A stretch of 64,000 bases of DNA from an uncultured Pelagibacteraceae bacterium. Its GTDB lineage: Bacteria; Pseudomonadota; Alphaproteobacteria; Pelagibacterales; Pelagibacteraceae. The position numbers were made by a program, and so were the translations under genes. Below the pieces are notes generated by a model, which searched no databases, was not told the DNA's origin, and saw only the letters and a program-made list of their open reading frames with translations. The DNA is taken from positions 39,086-103,085 of the forward strand of contig CACGBZ010000005.1 of the NCBI GenBank assembly GCA_902571425.1, given 5' to 3'. Position 1 is the first letter of the stretch. Each line of letters starts with the position of its first letter. Positions 45,053 through 52,802 of this stretch are shown here, in pieces.

Positions 45053-45837
45053 TAACCACCAAGGAATAGTCTACCGACATCTGGATTTTGTAATAACTCA
45101 TCTCCTTTGCCGGCGATTGCAGTTTGACCTGATACCAAAACGTATCCTATGTCTGCAAATTCTAAACCTTTTTTGGCATTTTGCTCAACTAGAATTATAG
45201 TTTTCTTTTCATTCTGTTGAAGATCTCTCAAAATTTCAAACACCATATCAATGTATCTTGGTTCTAAACCGATTGATGGCTCATCTACCAATAATACTGA
45301 TGGTTTCATAACTAAAGCTCTAGATATTTCCAATAATCTTCTTTCACCACCAGATAACACTTTTGCAGGTTGGTTTCTTCTATTTCTTAATCTCTCATAT
45401 TTTTCTAAAATTCTTTCTGCTTCTTGAAATGATTCTTCTGTTTTATCTTTAATATATCCGCCCATTAACAAGTTTTCTTCGACTGTCATGTCTGGAAAAA
45501 CTGAATTATCTTGTAAAATATATGCTATACCAACTGACTTAAGTTTTTCAGCTGGTGTTAGGTTGGTAATTTCTTTTCCATCTATTTCTATTTGACCTGA
45601 AAAAATATTTGTAAAACCATAAATTGAATGAAGTATTGTAGATTTACCCGCACCATTTGGACCAATCAAACATAATGATTGTGCTTTATTCACAAATAAA
45701 TCGAAATTGTGTAAAATTTCCATTTTTCCATAACCTGCATTTAAATTTTTAATAGTTAGATGAATTTCGTTAGGAGATAATTTTTTTAAATCCTCTGGTG
45801 TTGGAGCTTTTCCTAGTACTTCATATTGATTAGCCAT
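45052..45837 (-). CDS. livF: Branched-chain-type ABC transporter ATPase LivF (second system)
   Basis: A 261-residue ATPase with Walker A GPNGAGKST, LQDNSVFPDMTVEENLLMGG, signature LSGGERRLLEISRAL and Walker B VLLVDEPSIGLEP. About 25 N-terminal residues precede the domain, more than in the first LivF here. It shares one base with livG upstream and with azlC downstream. Confidence 0.92.
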   Translation of the reverse strand: MANQYEVLGKAPTPEDLKKLSPNEIHLTIKNLNAGYGKMEILHNFDLFVNKAQSLCLIGPNGAGKSTILHSIYGFTNIFSGQIEIDGKEITNLTPAEKLKSVGIAYILQDNSVFPDMTVEENLLMGGYIKDKTEESFQEAERILEKYERLRNRRNQPAKVLSGGERRLLEISRALVMKPSVLLVDEPSIGLEPRYIDMVFEILRDLQQNEKKTIILVEQNAKKGLEFADIGYVLVSGQTAIAGKGDELLQNPDVGRLFLGG

Positions 45838-46577
45838 TATTGAGCTCCTAGATACGCGTCAATTACACGTTTATCATTTTTAATTTCATCTGGCGATCCA
45901 TTGGCTAACATTTTACCATGGGCTAAACAAAAAATATTCTCAGCTAATTGCATGATTACTCTCATATTGTGCTCAATAACTAAAAGAGTAATTCCAAAAT
46001 CTTGATTTACTTTTATTAATCTATCGATAATTCCATTAATTAATGTTGGATTTATGCCAGCTGTAGGCTCATCTAATAATAACATTTCAGGTTCGTTCAT
46101 TAATGCCATTGCAAGTTCCAATAACTTCTGTTGTCCAAAGGAAAGGTCTCCTGCTCTAAGCTTTCTTTTTTGAAATAATCCTACGAAATTCAATAAATTT
46201 TCAGCCTTATCTGTTAATTCTTGTGGAATTTTTGAAAATATTTTCATTAAATCTGAGTCACTACCTTTATGGCTAATAAGCATATTTTCTATGCAATTAA
46301 GTTTTCCATAGATTCTAGTTTGTTGAAACGTTCTTAATAAACCTAACTTAGCAATTATGGGCACCGGTAACTCAGAAACTTCTTTGCCATTAAATTTTAT
46401 AGATCCATTGTCAATTGGATAAGTTCCTACAATCGAATTGAATAAAGTAGTTTTTCCTGAACCATTTGGCCCAATTAATCCAACTATCTTACCTTTTTCA
46501 ACATTCATTGAAATATCAACGTTCGCTTTAACGCCCCCGAAAGATTTGCTTACATTGCTAACTTCTAAAATACTCAT
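45837..46577 (-). CDS. livG: Branched-chain-type ABC transporter ATPase LivG (second system)
   Basis: A 246-residue ATPase with Walker A GPNGSGKTT, LLRTFQQTRIYGKLNCIENML, a variant signature LSFGQQKLLELAMAL (Phe for Gly), Walker B MLLLDEPTAGINP and switch VIEHNMRVIMQLAE. The start overlaps the livM stop by 4 bases. LSFGQ is common in LivG proteins and is not a defect. Confidence 0.92.
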   Translation of the reverse strand: MSILEVSNVSKSFGGVKANVDISMNVEKGKIVGLIGPNGSGKTTLFNSIVGTYPIDNGSIKFNGKEVSELPVPIIAKLGLLRTFQQTRIYGKLNCIENMLISHKGSDSDLMKIFSKIPQELTDKAENLLNFVGLFQKRKLRAGDLSFGQQKLLELAMALMNEPEMLLLDEPTAGINPTLINGIIDRLIKVNQDFGITLLVIEHNMRVIMQLAENIFCLAHGKMLANGSPDEIKNDKRVIDAYLGAQ

Positions 46578-47623
46578 TTAAGTTCTACCTGTGCTTTACG
46601 ATCTTTTTCATCTACCACTTCACCAAATCGCTCTGGATATTTTTCTCTTAACCATCCCATAATTCCTTCTGGGAAATAAATTACAATTACAACAATCAAA
46701 ACTCCTAAAGCAACGTACTGCCAGCCTAAAAAGAACGTCCAAAAGCCTTCTTTAAATATATGAAAAACAGTTGCACCAATAATTGGACCCCAAAGTGTCC
46801 CTTTACCACCAAGTATTGCCATCAATACCATGAATACTCCCATCTCTCTTCCGTCAAATGCAACGTCTGTAGAGTCAATGTATCCAACTAATCCTCCCAT
46901 TATTCCACCAGCTAAACCACAGAAGAAAGCAGATATCATCCAACCAATAATTTTATACTTCATTGTTTCAATACCCATAGCCTCAGCTTTATCTTCATTA
47001 TCTCTTATGGCATTAAGTATTAATTTAAATCTTGTAGAATAAATTGAACGCACTGCAATGAAGGTAAGTACTAAGGTAAAGAAGCTTAGGAAATAAAAAA
47101 ATTCACCTCTTGAATCTAAACTTCCAACATCAGGAAATGGTGGCGTTGTAAAACCTTGTCCAGCCCCAATGATTTCAATTCCTCCAGAAATTTCACCTGC
47201 TGCAACACCTAATCCTAGTGTACAAATTGCAAAATAATGTCCTCTAAGTCCTAAAATAGAGTATCCAATTAAACCTGCTACAATGGTTGGTACAACTGCA
47301 GCAACTAACAATCCAACAGCCATGCCCTGAAAAAATTGTGCAGGAGTATGCACAAATGTCTTCTCTCCACCACTTTCAGTCCACTCAGCTAGCGGGAAAA
47401 ACATTCCAACTTGTACAGATGCACATAGATACATGCCAAGACCGTAAAAGAGAATATTTCCAAATGAATTATACCCCATTTCACCACCTTGAATATTCCA
47501 AGTAGTTGCAAGAACTATTAGTACACATAGTATTGATAACTGAACTTTAAAAGCTGGAAATACAAATGGAGCTGCAATACCAAAAATTAAAATTCCAATG
47601 TATAAAATTGAATTGTTTTTCAT
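46574..47623 (-). CDS. livM: Branched-chain-type ABC permease LivM (second system)
   Basis: A 349-residue membrane subunit of usual length. GGEMGYNSFGNILFYGLGMYL is the N-terminal motif, ILGLRGHYFAICTLGLGVAAGE the central one and RFKLILNAIRDNEDKAEAMGIE the ATPase-contact loop. The C-terminus is Lys/Glu-rich and cytoplasmic. It shares one base with livH. Confidence 0.92.
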   Translation of the reverse strand: MKNNSILYIGILIFGIAAPFVFPAFKVQLSILCVLIVLATTWNIQGGEMGYNSFGNILFYGLGMYLCASVQVGMFFPLAEWTESGGEKTFVHTPAQFFQGMAVGLLVAAVVPTIVAGLIGYSILGLRGHYFAICTLGLGVAAGEISGGIEIIGAGQGFTTPPFPDVGSLDSRGEFFYFLSFFTLVLTFIAVRSIYSTRFKLILNAIRDNEDKAEAMGIETMKYKIIGWMISAFFCGLAGGIMGGLVGYIDSTDVAFDGREMGVFMVLMAILGGKGTLWGPIIGATVFHIFKEGFWTFFLGWQYVALGVLIVVIVIYFPEGIMGWLREKYPERFGEVVDEKDRKAQVELK

Positions 47624-48516
47624 TATTTTAAGTACTCTCTTTTTCTAGAAAGCTTAAATCTTCTGTAAATAAGTATTAAAACTAAAAGCAAAAATACTGA
47701 TCCTATTCTAAATTCTGTTCCTAAAATATAATCAGCAAATTCCTCAAATACACCCAATCCCATTCCTGACATTGCGACACCTGGTAAATTTCCAAGTCCA
47801 GCAACAATTACAATCATAAAAGATCTTATTGTGTAAGGTAAACCCATATAAGGATGTATAGTAAATGTTATAGATATTAATGCGCCAGCAACACCACAAA
47901 GTGCTGCATTAATTCCAAATGTTGCTGCGTAAACTTTTTCTGTGTCTACGCCTAAAATCTTGGCTGCTCTTGCATTTTGTGCTGTGGCTCTAATTGCGCG
48001 ACCTAGCTTAGATTTTTTCATATAAATTACTAAACAAATTGCAAATAATATACTTATGAAAGCTGAAAATATTTTTGAATTCGGTAGCACAACGTTATTA
48101 TTAAATAACATAGTTGTTCCGTAATCTGAATTTGCAAGAACAACATCTGCTCCAAATGCAAAGTTCATTAATTGCATGAAAAGGATACTTATTCCAAAAG
48201 TTGCTAAAATAGAGATAAATAAATCTCTATCTACTACTTTGTTAATAACAAGTTTATAAATTGCTATACCAACAAAATACATTATTACTGGAGCAACGAT
48301 TACTCCCCAGGCTGGATGGATTCCATATAGATACATAAAATATGCAATGTATCCTCCTAAGATAACAAGATCACCTTGAGCGATATTGATAATATTCATA
48401 ACTCCCCATTGCAAAGCCATACCATAAGCAATCAATGCAAATAAAATTCCAAGAAGAATTCCATCCAAGCATGCTTGAACAGAAATCATTGGATATTGGA
48501 AAACCATGAAATCCAT
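47623..48516 (-). CDS. livH: Branched-chain-type ABC permease LivH (second system)
   Basis: A 297-residue membrane subunit with LFALIAYGMALQWGVMNIINIAQGDLVILGGY near the N-terminus (key: NIAQGDL), the loop SKLGRAIRATAQNARAAKILG and VAGLGNLPGVAMSGMGLGV. AAAAGG lies 6 bases before the ATG at 48516, just after the T-tract of the hairpin that separates it from the binding-protein gene. Confidence 0.92.
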   Translation of the reverse strand: MDFMVFQYPMISVQACLDGILLGILFALIAYGMALQWGVMNIINIAQGDLVILGGYIAYFMYLYGIHPAWGVIVAPVIMYFVGIAIYKLVINKVVDRDLFISILATFGISILFMQLMNFAFGADVVLANSDYGTTMLFNNNVVLPNSKIFSAFISILFAICLVIYMKKSKLGRAIRATAQNARAAKILGVDTEKVYAATFGINAALCGVAGALISITFTIHPYMGLPYTIRSFMIVIVAGLGNLPGVAMSGMGLGVFEEFADYILGTEFRIGSVFLLLVLILIYRRFKLSRKREYLK

Positions 48517-48525
48517 ATTGAACCT

Positions 48526-48568
48526 TTTAAAAAAATACCCCCTATATAAAATATATTAGGGGGTATTT
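48526..48568 (-). terminator. Hairpin terminator/attenuator between the binding-protein gene and livH
   Basis: AAATACCCCCTA and TAGGGGGTATTT form a 12-bp stem around a 12-base AT loop. On the minus strand seven T bases follow directly. It should stop most transcripts after the binding-protein gene and let a minority read into livHMGF-azlCD. This is the same layout as between dctP and dctQ. Confidence 0.88.
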
Positions 48569-48578
48569 ATAGATTTTT

Positions 48579-49817
48579 TTATCTTTTAGACCAAGAAGGA
48601 ATTGGGTGAATTAACTTAGCTGATGCCCATTTAGTTGGAGCAACAACTTTATTTTCACATTTTCCTGCGTCATCACACATTACTTGGAAAAGCACCATTG
48701 GCTTATCAACATTCTGACCACCTTCAGCAAATTTTATGTTTCCATAAAAAGTTTGCATATTAGTAGCTGCAAGAGCATCTCTTACTTTCTTTTGATCAAA
48801 AGAATTTGCTCTTTCAAATGCATCTTTAAATACCAATAGGGCAGCTGAAGACTCTGCTGCTTGATATGGAGGTGCATAACCAAACTCTTTAGTAAAGTCT
48901 GCATCATAAGTCATACCATCTTTAAAGAAATCATCTTTGTAAGTTAGTGTTTTGTGCCATTGAGAAGCGCATAAAGCGTACTGAGAGTTTTTACCATGTT
49001 GCTTTGATAGTTTAGCTGCATCGCAGTGTGTCATAGCTAACATTGGAACATCTACTTTCATCTCAGATATTTGTCTGATAGCAGTTAGAGCACCTTTAGT
49101 ATGACCTGAAACAACTAAAACATCTGGTTTCATTTGTTTTACTTTAACTAAAGTAGCAGCCATATCATTAAGCTCTTTCGGTAATTTATCGTCAATTACT
49201 TTTTTAGAGCCAGTTCTCTTAATTGCATCTAAAACACCAAGTCTTACGTCTTGAGAAAATGCATCTTGTTCAAACGCCATAGCAACAGTAACCCCTTTTC
49301 CATTATTCTTTTCAACTGCTAGATCTATAGCAACATCAAGATATAAGTTAGCTGGAGCTAATACAGCAAATAGATATTTGTAACCTTTTGTAAACAAAGA
49401 TCTAGATGCACCATTTGCTTCAACCATTGGAACACCATATTTCTCAGTTACTGGAGCAATCGCTTTAGTTAAACCAGAACTGTAAGGGCCAAGCATAAAC
49501 TCAACACCATCTTGTGATATTAATCTTTCTGCAAGCTGTGCAGCTCTCTTAGGGTTTGATTCATCATCGTAATAAATAATGTCAAACTTATAAGTCTTTC
49601 CACCAACTTTAACACCACCCATACTGTTAATTCTGTCAACGGCCATGTTATAACCATTTTGAGTATGAACACCATTAGATGAGTATTTACCTGTTAATGA
49701 AATTGCAGCACCTAAAATAATTTTGTCTCCAACAACTTTTGCAAAAGATGCAACTGAAGTTGAAAATAAAATTACTAATGCAGAAACAAAACTTAAAATT
49801 ATTTTATTAAATCTCAT
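48579..49817 (-). CDS. livK: Branched-chain-type ABC transporter substrate-binding protein (second system)
   Basis: A 412-residue periplasmic protein with a signal peptide (FVSALVILFSTSVASFAKV, cleavage near Ala26). The fold begins ILGAAISLTGKYSSNGVHTQNG, then IIYYDDESNPKRAAQLAERLI and MLGPYSSGLTKAIAPVTEKYGVPMV, typical of LivK/amide-binding proteins. Near the C-terminus a pair of Cys (MCDDAGKCE) may form a disulfide. AGAGGA precedes the ATG. It is upstream of livHMGF, azlCD and glaH on the same strand, so its ligand might be a branched-chain amino acid or a lysine-breakdown compound. Confidence 0.92.
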   Translation of the reverse strand: MRFNKIILSFVSALVILFSTSVASFAKVVGDKIILGAAISLTGKYSSNGVHTQNGYNMAVDRINSMGGVKVGGKTYKFDIIYYDDESNPKRAAQLAERLISQDGVEFMLGPYSSGLTKAIAPVTEKYGVPMVEANGASRSLFTKGYKYLFAVLAPANLYLDVAIDLAVEKNNGKGVTVAMAFEQDAFSQDVRLGVLDAIKRTGSKKVIDDKLPKELNDMAATLVKVKQMKPDVLVVSGHTKGALTAIRQISEMKVDVPMLAMTHCDAAKLSKQHGKNSQYALCASQWHKTLTYKDDFFKDGMTYDADFTKEFGYAPPYQAAESSAALLVFKDAFERANSFDQKKVRDALAATNMQTFYGNIKFAEGGQNVDKPMVLFQVMCDDAGKCENKVVAPTKWASAKLIHPIPSWSKR

Positions 49818-49903
49818 TTTATTTCCTCTTTAATTAATTAATTATGTATAGATTAAATAAGAAATTTAATTTATTGCAAGTGACAATAAAACCGCGAGAA
49901 GAT

Positions 49904-50518
49904 CTAATATTGTTGCATTACAACAATAATGCAGGCAATAATTACTAAAACACTCGCAGAAATTGTATTAATAGTTTTTGGGTTTGCAGTGATCCATTTT
50001 ATTAATTTTTGTGCAAGTATTGCGTAACCAATCAAAGATAAAAAATCTAAAACGATATAAGTTGTAATTAAAATAATAAACTGTGCTAATAAATTTGAAT
50101 TAAAATCAATAAATTGTGGGAAAATAAAAGGAAAAAACATCCAAGCCTTAGGACTTGTGCCAGCAACTAAGAAACCATCTCGAAAGAAAGATAAATTGCT
50201 TTTTTTTATCTCTCCTTCACTTGAAATAGTTTTTGGACGTGATTTATAGATATCATATGCGAGATATAAAATATAAATTACTCCTACCCATTTAAATATA
50301 TTTAAGATTGTTGAGTTTTCAGAAAAAAAAGATCCTATTACAAAAATAACTAGAGTTGCCTGAATTAAATTTGCGGTTATATCACCTAGTGCTGACCAAA
50401 CACATTTTCCTACTCCGTAATTCATTGAATAAGAGATAATTACAATTCTAGGTGTTCCAGGTGTAATGAATAAAAAAATTATAATTTGAAGGTAAAGAAT
50501 AAAATCTAGGGGGAACAT
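49904..50518 (-). CDS. LysE/RhtB-family amino acid exporter
   Basis: A 204-residue six-helix membrane protein. FLFITPGTPRIVIISYSMNYG near the N-terminus (P-G-P-like motif as TPGTP), GVIYILYLAYDIYKSRP and FRDGFLVAGTSPKAWMFFPFIFPQFID match the family (usual N-P-K is S-P-K here). Members export lysine, threonine or homoserine. The start codon lies 8 bases beyond a 10-bp hairpin read on this strand, and no normal Shine-Dalgarno is free outside that stem. Confidence 0.85.
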   Translation of the reverse strand: MFPLDFILYLQIIIFLFITPGTPRIVIISYSMNYGVGKCVWSALGDITANLIQATLVIFVIGSFFSENSTILNIFKWVGVIYILYLAYDIYKSRPKTISSEGEIKKSNLSFFRDGFLVAGTSPKAWMFFPFIFPQFIDFNSNLLAQFIILITTYIVLDFLSLIGYAILAQKLIKWITANPKTINTISASVLVIIACIIVVMQQY

Positions 50519-50526
50519 AAAAGGAA

Positions 50527-50573
50527 GATAGTCCTTAAAAACCGGGAGCTAAAGATGGCTAAGAAGGACTATC
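50527..50573. repeat. Perfect 10-bp inverted repeat (hairpin) in a divergent intergenic region
   Basis: GATAGTCCTT (50527-50536) and AAGGACTATC (50564-50573) are exact inverted repeats around 27 bases. On the plus strand the loop holds GGGAG and an ATG 6 bases later. A competing 5-bp hairpin is possible, because AAGGA at 50521-50525 can also pair with TCCTT at 50532-50536. No T-run follows on either strand, so it is not a terminator. The region is richer in G/C than its flanks. Confidence 0.75.
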
Positions 50574-50596
50574 TAACACATAATATCAGAGGCTAA
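50555..50596 (+). CDS. Putative 13-residue peptide (possible leader peptide)
   Basis: The frame encodes MAKKDYLTHNIRG and stops at TAA (50594-50596). GGGAG with 6-base spacing is a near-ideal ribosome site in a window where most genes have weak ones. Codons 4-7 are the 3′ arm of the hairpin at 50527-50573. It lies 39 bases before the DUF2805 gene. It may be a leader peptide or a tiny protein, or the frame may be incidental to a structured RNA. Confidence 0.4.
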   Translation: MAKKDYLTHNIRG

Positions 50597-50635
50597 AAAA
50601 AATGCATTAAATTTTTTTTCAAATATAAAGGATTT

Positions 50636-50932
50636 ATGAAAAAAAAAGGTCACAGGCCAATTACTAAAGTCAAAAATCCAGAGCCCAAAATGGACGATCC
50701 CGATTGGATCATTTGGGCGGCTTGGGCAGACCGGATCACTTTCGAGGAAATCGAAAAAAAAACAGGGAAGAAAGAATCTGATGTAATCAAAATTATGAGA
50801 AGATCTTTAAAACCATCATCATTTAGATTGTGGAGAAAAAGAGTAAATCAAAAAAGTATAAAACATAGAAAAAAATTCGAATATTCTAGAAAAGAAATAA
50901 CTAGTAAAATTAAAAAAGGTGATTATCTATAA
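50636..50932 (+). CDS. DUF2805 / TIGR03643 family protein
   Basis: A 98-residue basic protein. DPDWIIWAAWADRITFEEIE followed by KKTGKKESDVIKIMRRSLKP and SSFRLWRKRV is the conserved core of the TIGR03643 family, unknown in function. The pattern suggests a helix-turn-helix of the kind that reads nucleic acid (ITFEEIEKKTGKKESDVIKIM), and Lys/Arg make up much of the tail. The ATG at 50636 is preceded by AAAGGA. Glutaredoxin follows 3 bases later in the same transcript. Confidence 0.8.
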   Translation: MKKKGHRPITKVKNPEPKMDDPDWIIWAAWADRITFEEIEKKTGKKESDVIKIMRRSLKPSSFRLWRKRVNQKSIKHRKKFEYSRKEITSKIKKGDYL

Positions 50933-50935
50933 CAC

Positions 50936-51193
50936 ATGAAAAAAATTACAATGTATACAGGTCCGTTATGTAATTATTGTGAGGCTGCAAAAAGATTATT
51001 AGCTAGAAATAATGCGCCTTATAATGAAATTGATATTTCAAAAGTTGACGGAGCAATGGATGAAATGATTAAAAAAGCTAATGGAAAAAGAACTATTCCA
51101 CAAATTTTTTTTGATGACCAACATATTGGTGGTTATGATGAAGTAAGAGCATTAGAAAAAGAAAATAAACTTCAAGATCTTTTAAATAATTAA
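50936..51193 (+). CDS. grxC: Glutaredoxin 3
   Basis: An 85-residue thiol-disulfide oxidoreductase that uses glutathione. The active site is Cys12-Asn-Tyr-Cys15 (usually CPYC), the cis-Pro motif is TIPQIFFDD and the glutathione-binding end is GGYDEVRALE. The length is that of bacterial Grx3. It is 3 bases after the DUF2805 gene. Its stop interlocks with that of the convergent DUF1479 gene in TTAA at 51190-51193. Confidence 0.92.
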   Translation: MKKITMYTGPLCNYCEAAKRLLARNNAPYNEIDISKVDGAMDEMIKKANGKRTIPQIFFDDQHIGGYDEVRALEKENKLQDLLNN

Positions 51194-52422
51194 TTCCATT
51201 CTTCTAAAGCTAATTGTTTCTTTGCTAATAAGCTTAAATCTTCTAACTTAACTCTTCCTTTATAATTTATTTCATAGTCCTCTGCAGAAAAATCTGGTGG
51301 ACTCTTTCCTTCTAAAAATTTTTTTGATTGTTTTACCGTATAATCTAGATTTTTTTTACAATAAGGTGTTGCACCAACGTAAACAACATTTGAATAATTT
51401 TTTCCTGAATGCTTGTCTTCAACGGCATGAACAACATCTGGATGCCACCAAACAGTATCACCTGGCTTCATTTTTGGAATTGAAACTAAACCTTTTAACA
51501 ACAATGAATGATAATCTTTATTTACTGATAAAGCTCTACCAAGTTTTGATCCGCACAATTCATTTTCTTCAACATCATCTAGTAATGCTCTGGTTAAAAC
51601 ATAAGCAATTCCTTTAGCAATAGGTATTAATTGTAAAGTTCCGTCACTTGGTCCTTGCTCAGTTAAAGCAGTCCATCCTTGAAATGTCCTAAATACATGT
51701 GCAACTGCAGGAGACTCGAACTCAATTGTTCTATCTCTATACTTTGCTTCAAATGGATTATATTTTTCAAAGTTGTCAGAAAAAATATCTCTATAAATTT
51801 TTTGATAATGACTGTCAGTCCATCTTTCAATTGATCCAGAATCACAATGAGGAGAAAGTCCTAAAGTATCATCCCCTGGTTCTCTTCTTCTTACTCTATC
51901 TGCATAAGATAATTCTTTATTTGGATCAAAAACTTTATATTCAGAGTTTTGATAAATCCAAAGATTATTAAGCCATTTTTTTACTTTAGCCATTTGCACT
52001 GAGTGTCTAATTTCAATCTGTGCTCTTGACCAATAAAGACCATAAATTTGAGGTTTTGCAGACTGTAAGTCACTAAAATATTTATCTAAATTAGATTTTT
52101 TTTTTTGATCCTCATAATAATTATTTTCATCGATGTATTTCTCTAATTTCTCATTCAAATTCTGTATCATTTTGTCATCAAAAACATCACGGATAATTAC
52201 ACAGCCTCTTTTTTTAATATTGATTATTTCTTGAATATTTTCCTGATCTATCTGATTAAAACTTATCTCAGGAATTATAGATTTATTCTTTTTTTTAAGA
52301 GTTAAAATTTCATCTATTTCAGATTTTATAAATTTTTCTATTTTATTAAAATTTTCTATGTAATTTTTTGAAGAATTTCTTAATTCTTTTTTTATTGCCT
52401 TTATATCAATATCTTCAAACAT
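51190..52422 (-). CDS. DUF1479 family (YbiU-like) putative 2-oxoglutarate/iron oxygenase
   Basis: A 410-residue protein matching, from memory, the DUF1479/YbiU family. REPGDDTLGLSPHCDSGSIERW contains a His-x-Asp pair (about residues 195-197), and WWHPDVVHAVEDKHSG supplies the distal His, the arrangement of Fe(II)/2-oxoglutarate oxygenases. GCVIIRDVFDD near residue 75 is typical of the fold's start. Substrate unknown. It is the last gene of a six-gene minus-strand run that begins with a DadA-like oxidase, with 5 bases between it and msrB. Confidence 0.85.
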   Translation of the reverse strand: MFEDIDIKAIKKELRNSSKNYIENFNKIEKFIKSEIDEILTLKKKNKSIIPEISFNQIDQENIQEIINIKKRGCVIIRDVFDDKMIQNLNEKLEKYIDENNYYEDQKKKSNLDKYFSDLQSAKPQIYGLYWSRAQIEIRHSVQMAKVKKWLNNLWIYQNSEYKVFDPNKELSYADRVRRREPGDDTLGLSPHCDSGSIERWTDSHYQKIYRDIFSDNFEKYNPFEAKYRDRTIEFESPAVAHVFRTFQGWTALTEQGPSDGTLQLIPIAKGIAYVLTRALLDDVEENELCGSKLGRALSVNKDYHSLLLKGLVSIPKMKPGDTVWWHPDVVHAVEDKHSGKNYSNVVYVGATPYCKKNLDYTVKQSKKFLEGKSPPDFSAEDYEINYKGRVKLEDLSLLAKKQLALEEWN

Positions 52423-52427
52423 TAAAT

Positions 52428-52802
52428 TTAGCTCTTTGGTTTAAAAACTAAACATACTCCGTTATTACAAAATCTCTTTCCGGTTGGTTTAGGACCATCT
52501 TCAAATATATGACCATGATGTCCGCCACATTTTTTACAATGATATTCAGTTCTTGCGTAACCTAAATAGTGATCTGTTTTTGTTTCAAACACATCTGGTA
52601 GAGACTCATAAAAAGAAGGCCAACCAGAACCACTCTCATATTTCGTTTTCGAGTCAAATAATTTTTCTCCACAATTTGCACAATGAAAACTTCCTTCTCT
52701 TTTTTCATGATTTAACTCACTTGATCCTGCACGCTCAGTCCCTTCTTCGAATAAAATTAATTTTTGTTCTGCAGTTAAATTTGGATTTATTTTTTTTGTC
52801 AT
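52428..52802 (-). CDS. msrB: Peptide methionine-(R)-S-oxide reductase
   Basis: Repairs oxidised methionine. The 124-residue protein has the zinc ligands Cys41, Cys44, Cys89 and Cys92, the substrate pocket GSGWPSF (58-64) and the catalytic Cys112 in RFCNNGVCL. It overlaps the stop of the HDAC-like gene by 4 bases. The second Cys in that motif (Cys117) could act as resolving residue, which is an inference. Confidence 0.93.
   Translation of the reverse strand: MTKKINPNLTAEQKLILFEEGTERAGSSELNHEKREGSFHCANCGEKLFDSKTKYESGSGWPSFYESLPDVFETKTDHYLGYARTEYHCKKCGGHHGHIFEDGPKPTGKRFCNNGVCLVFKPKS

Noticed and set aside
46574..46577. Frameshift between livM and livG
   Set aside because: The 4-base overlap is the normal ATGA-type translational coupling seen throughout the window; both products are full length.
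45837..46577. Defective ABC signature (LSFGQ) in LivG
   Set aside because: LSFGQ is a common natural variant in LivG ATPases, and all other nucleotide-binding motifs are intact.
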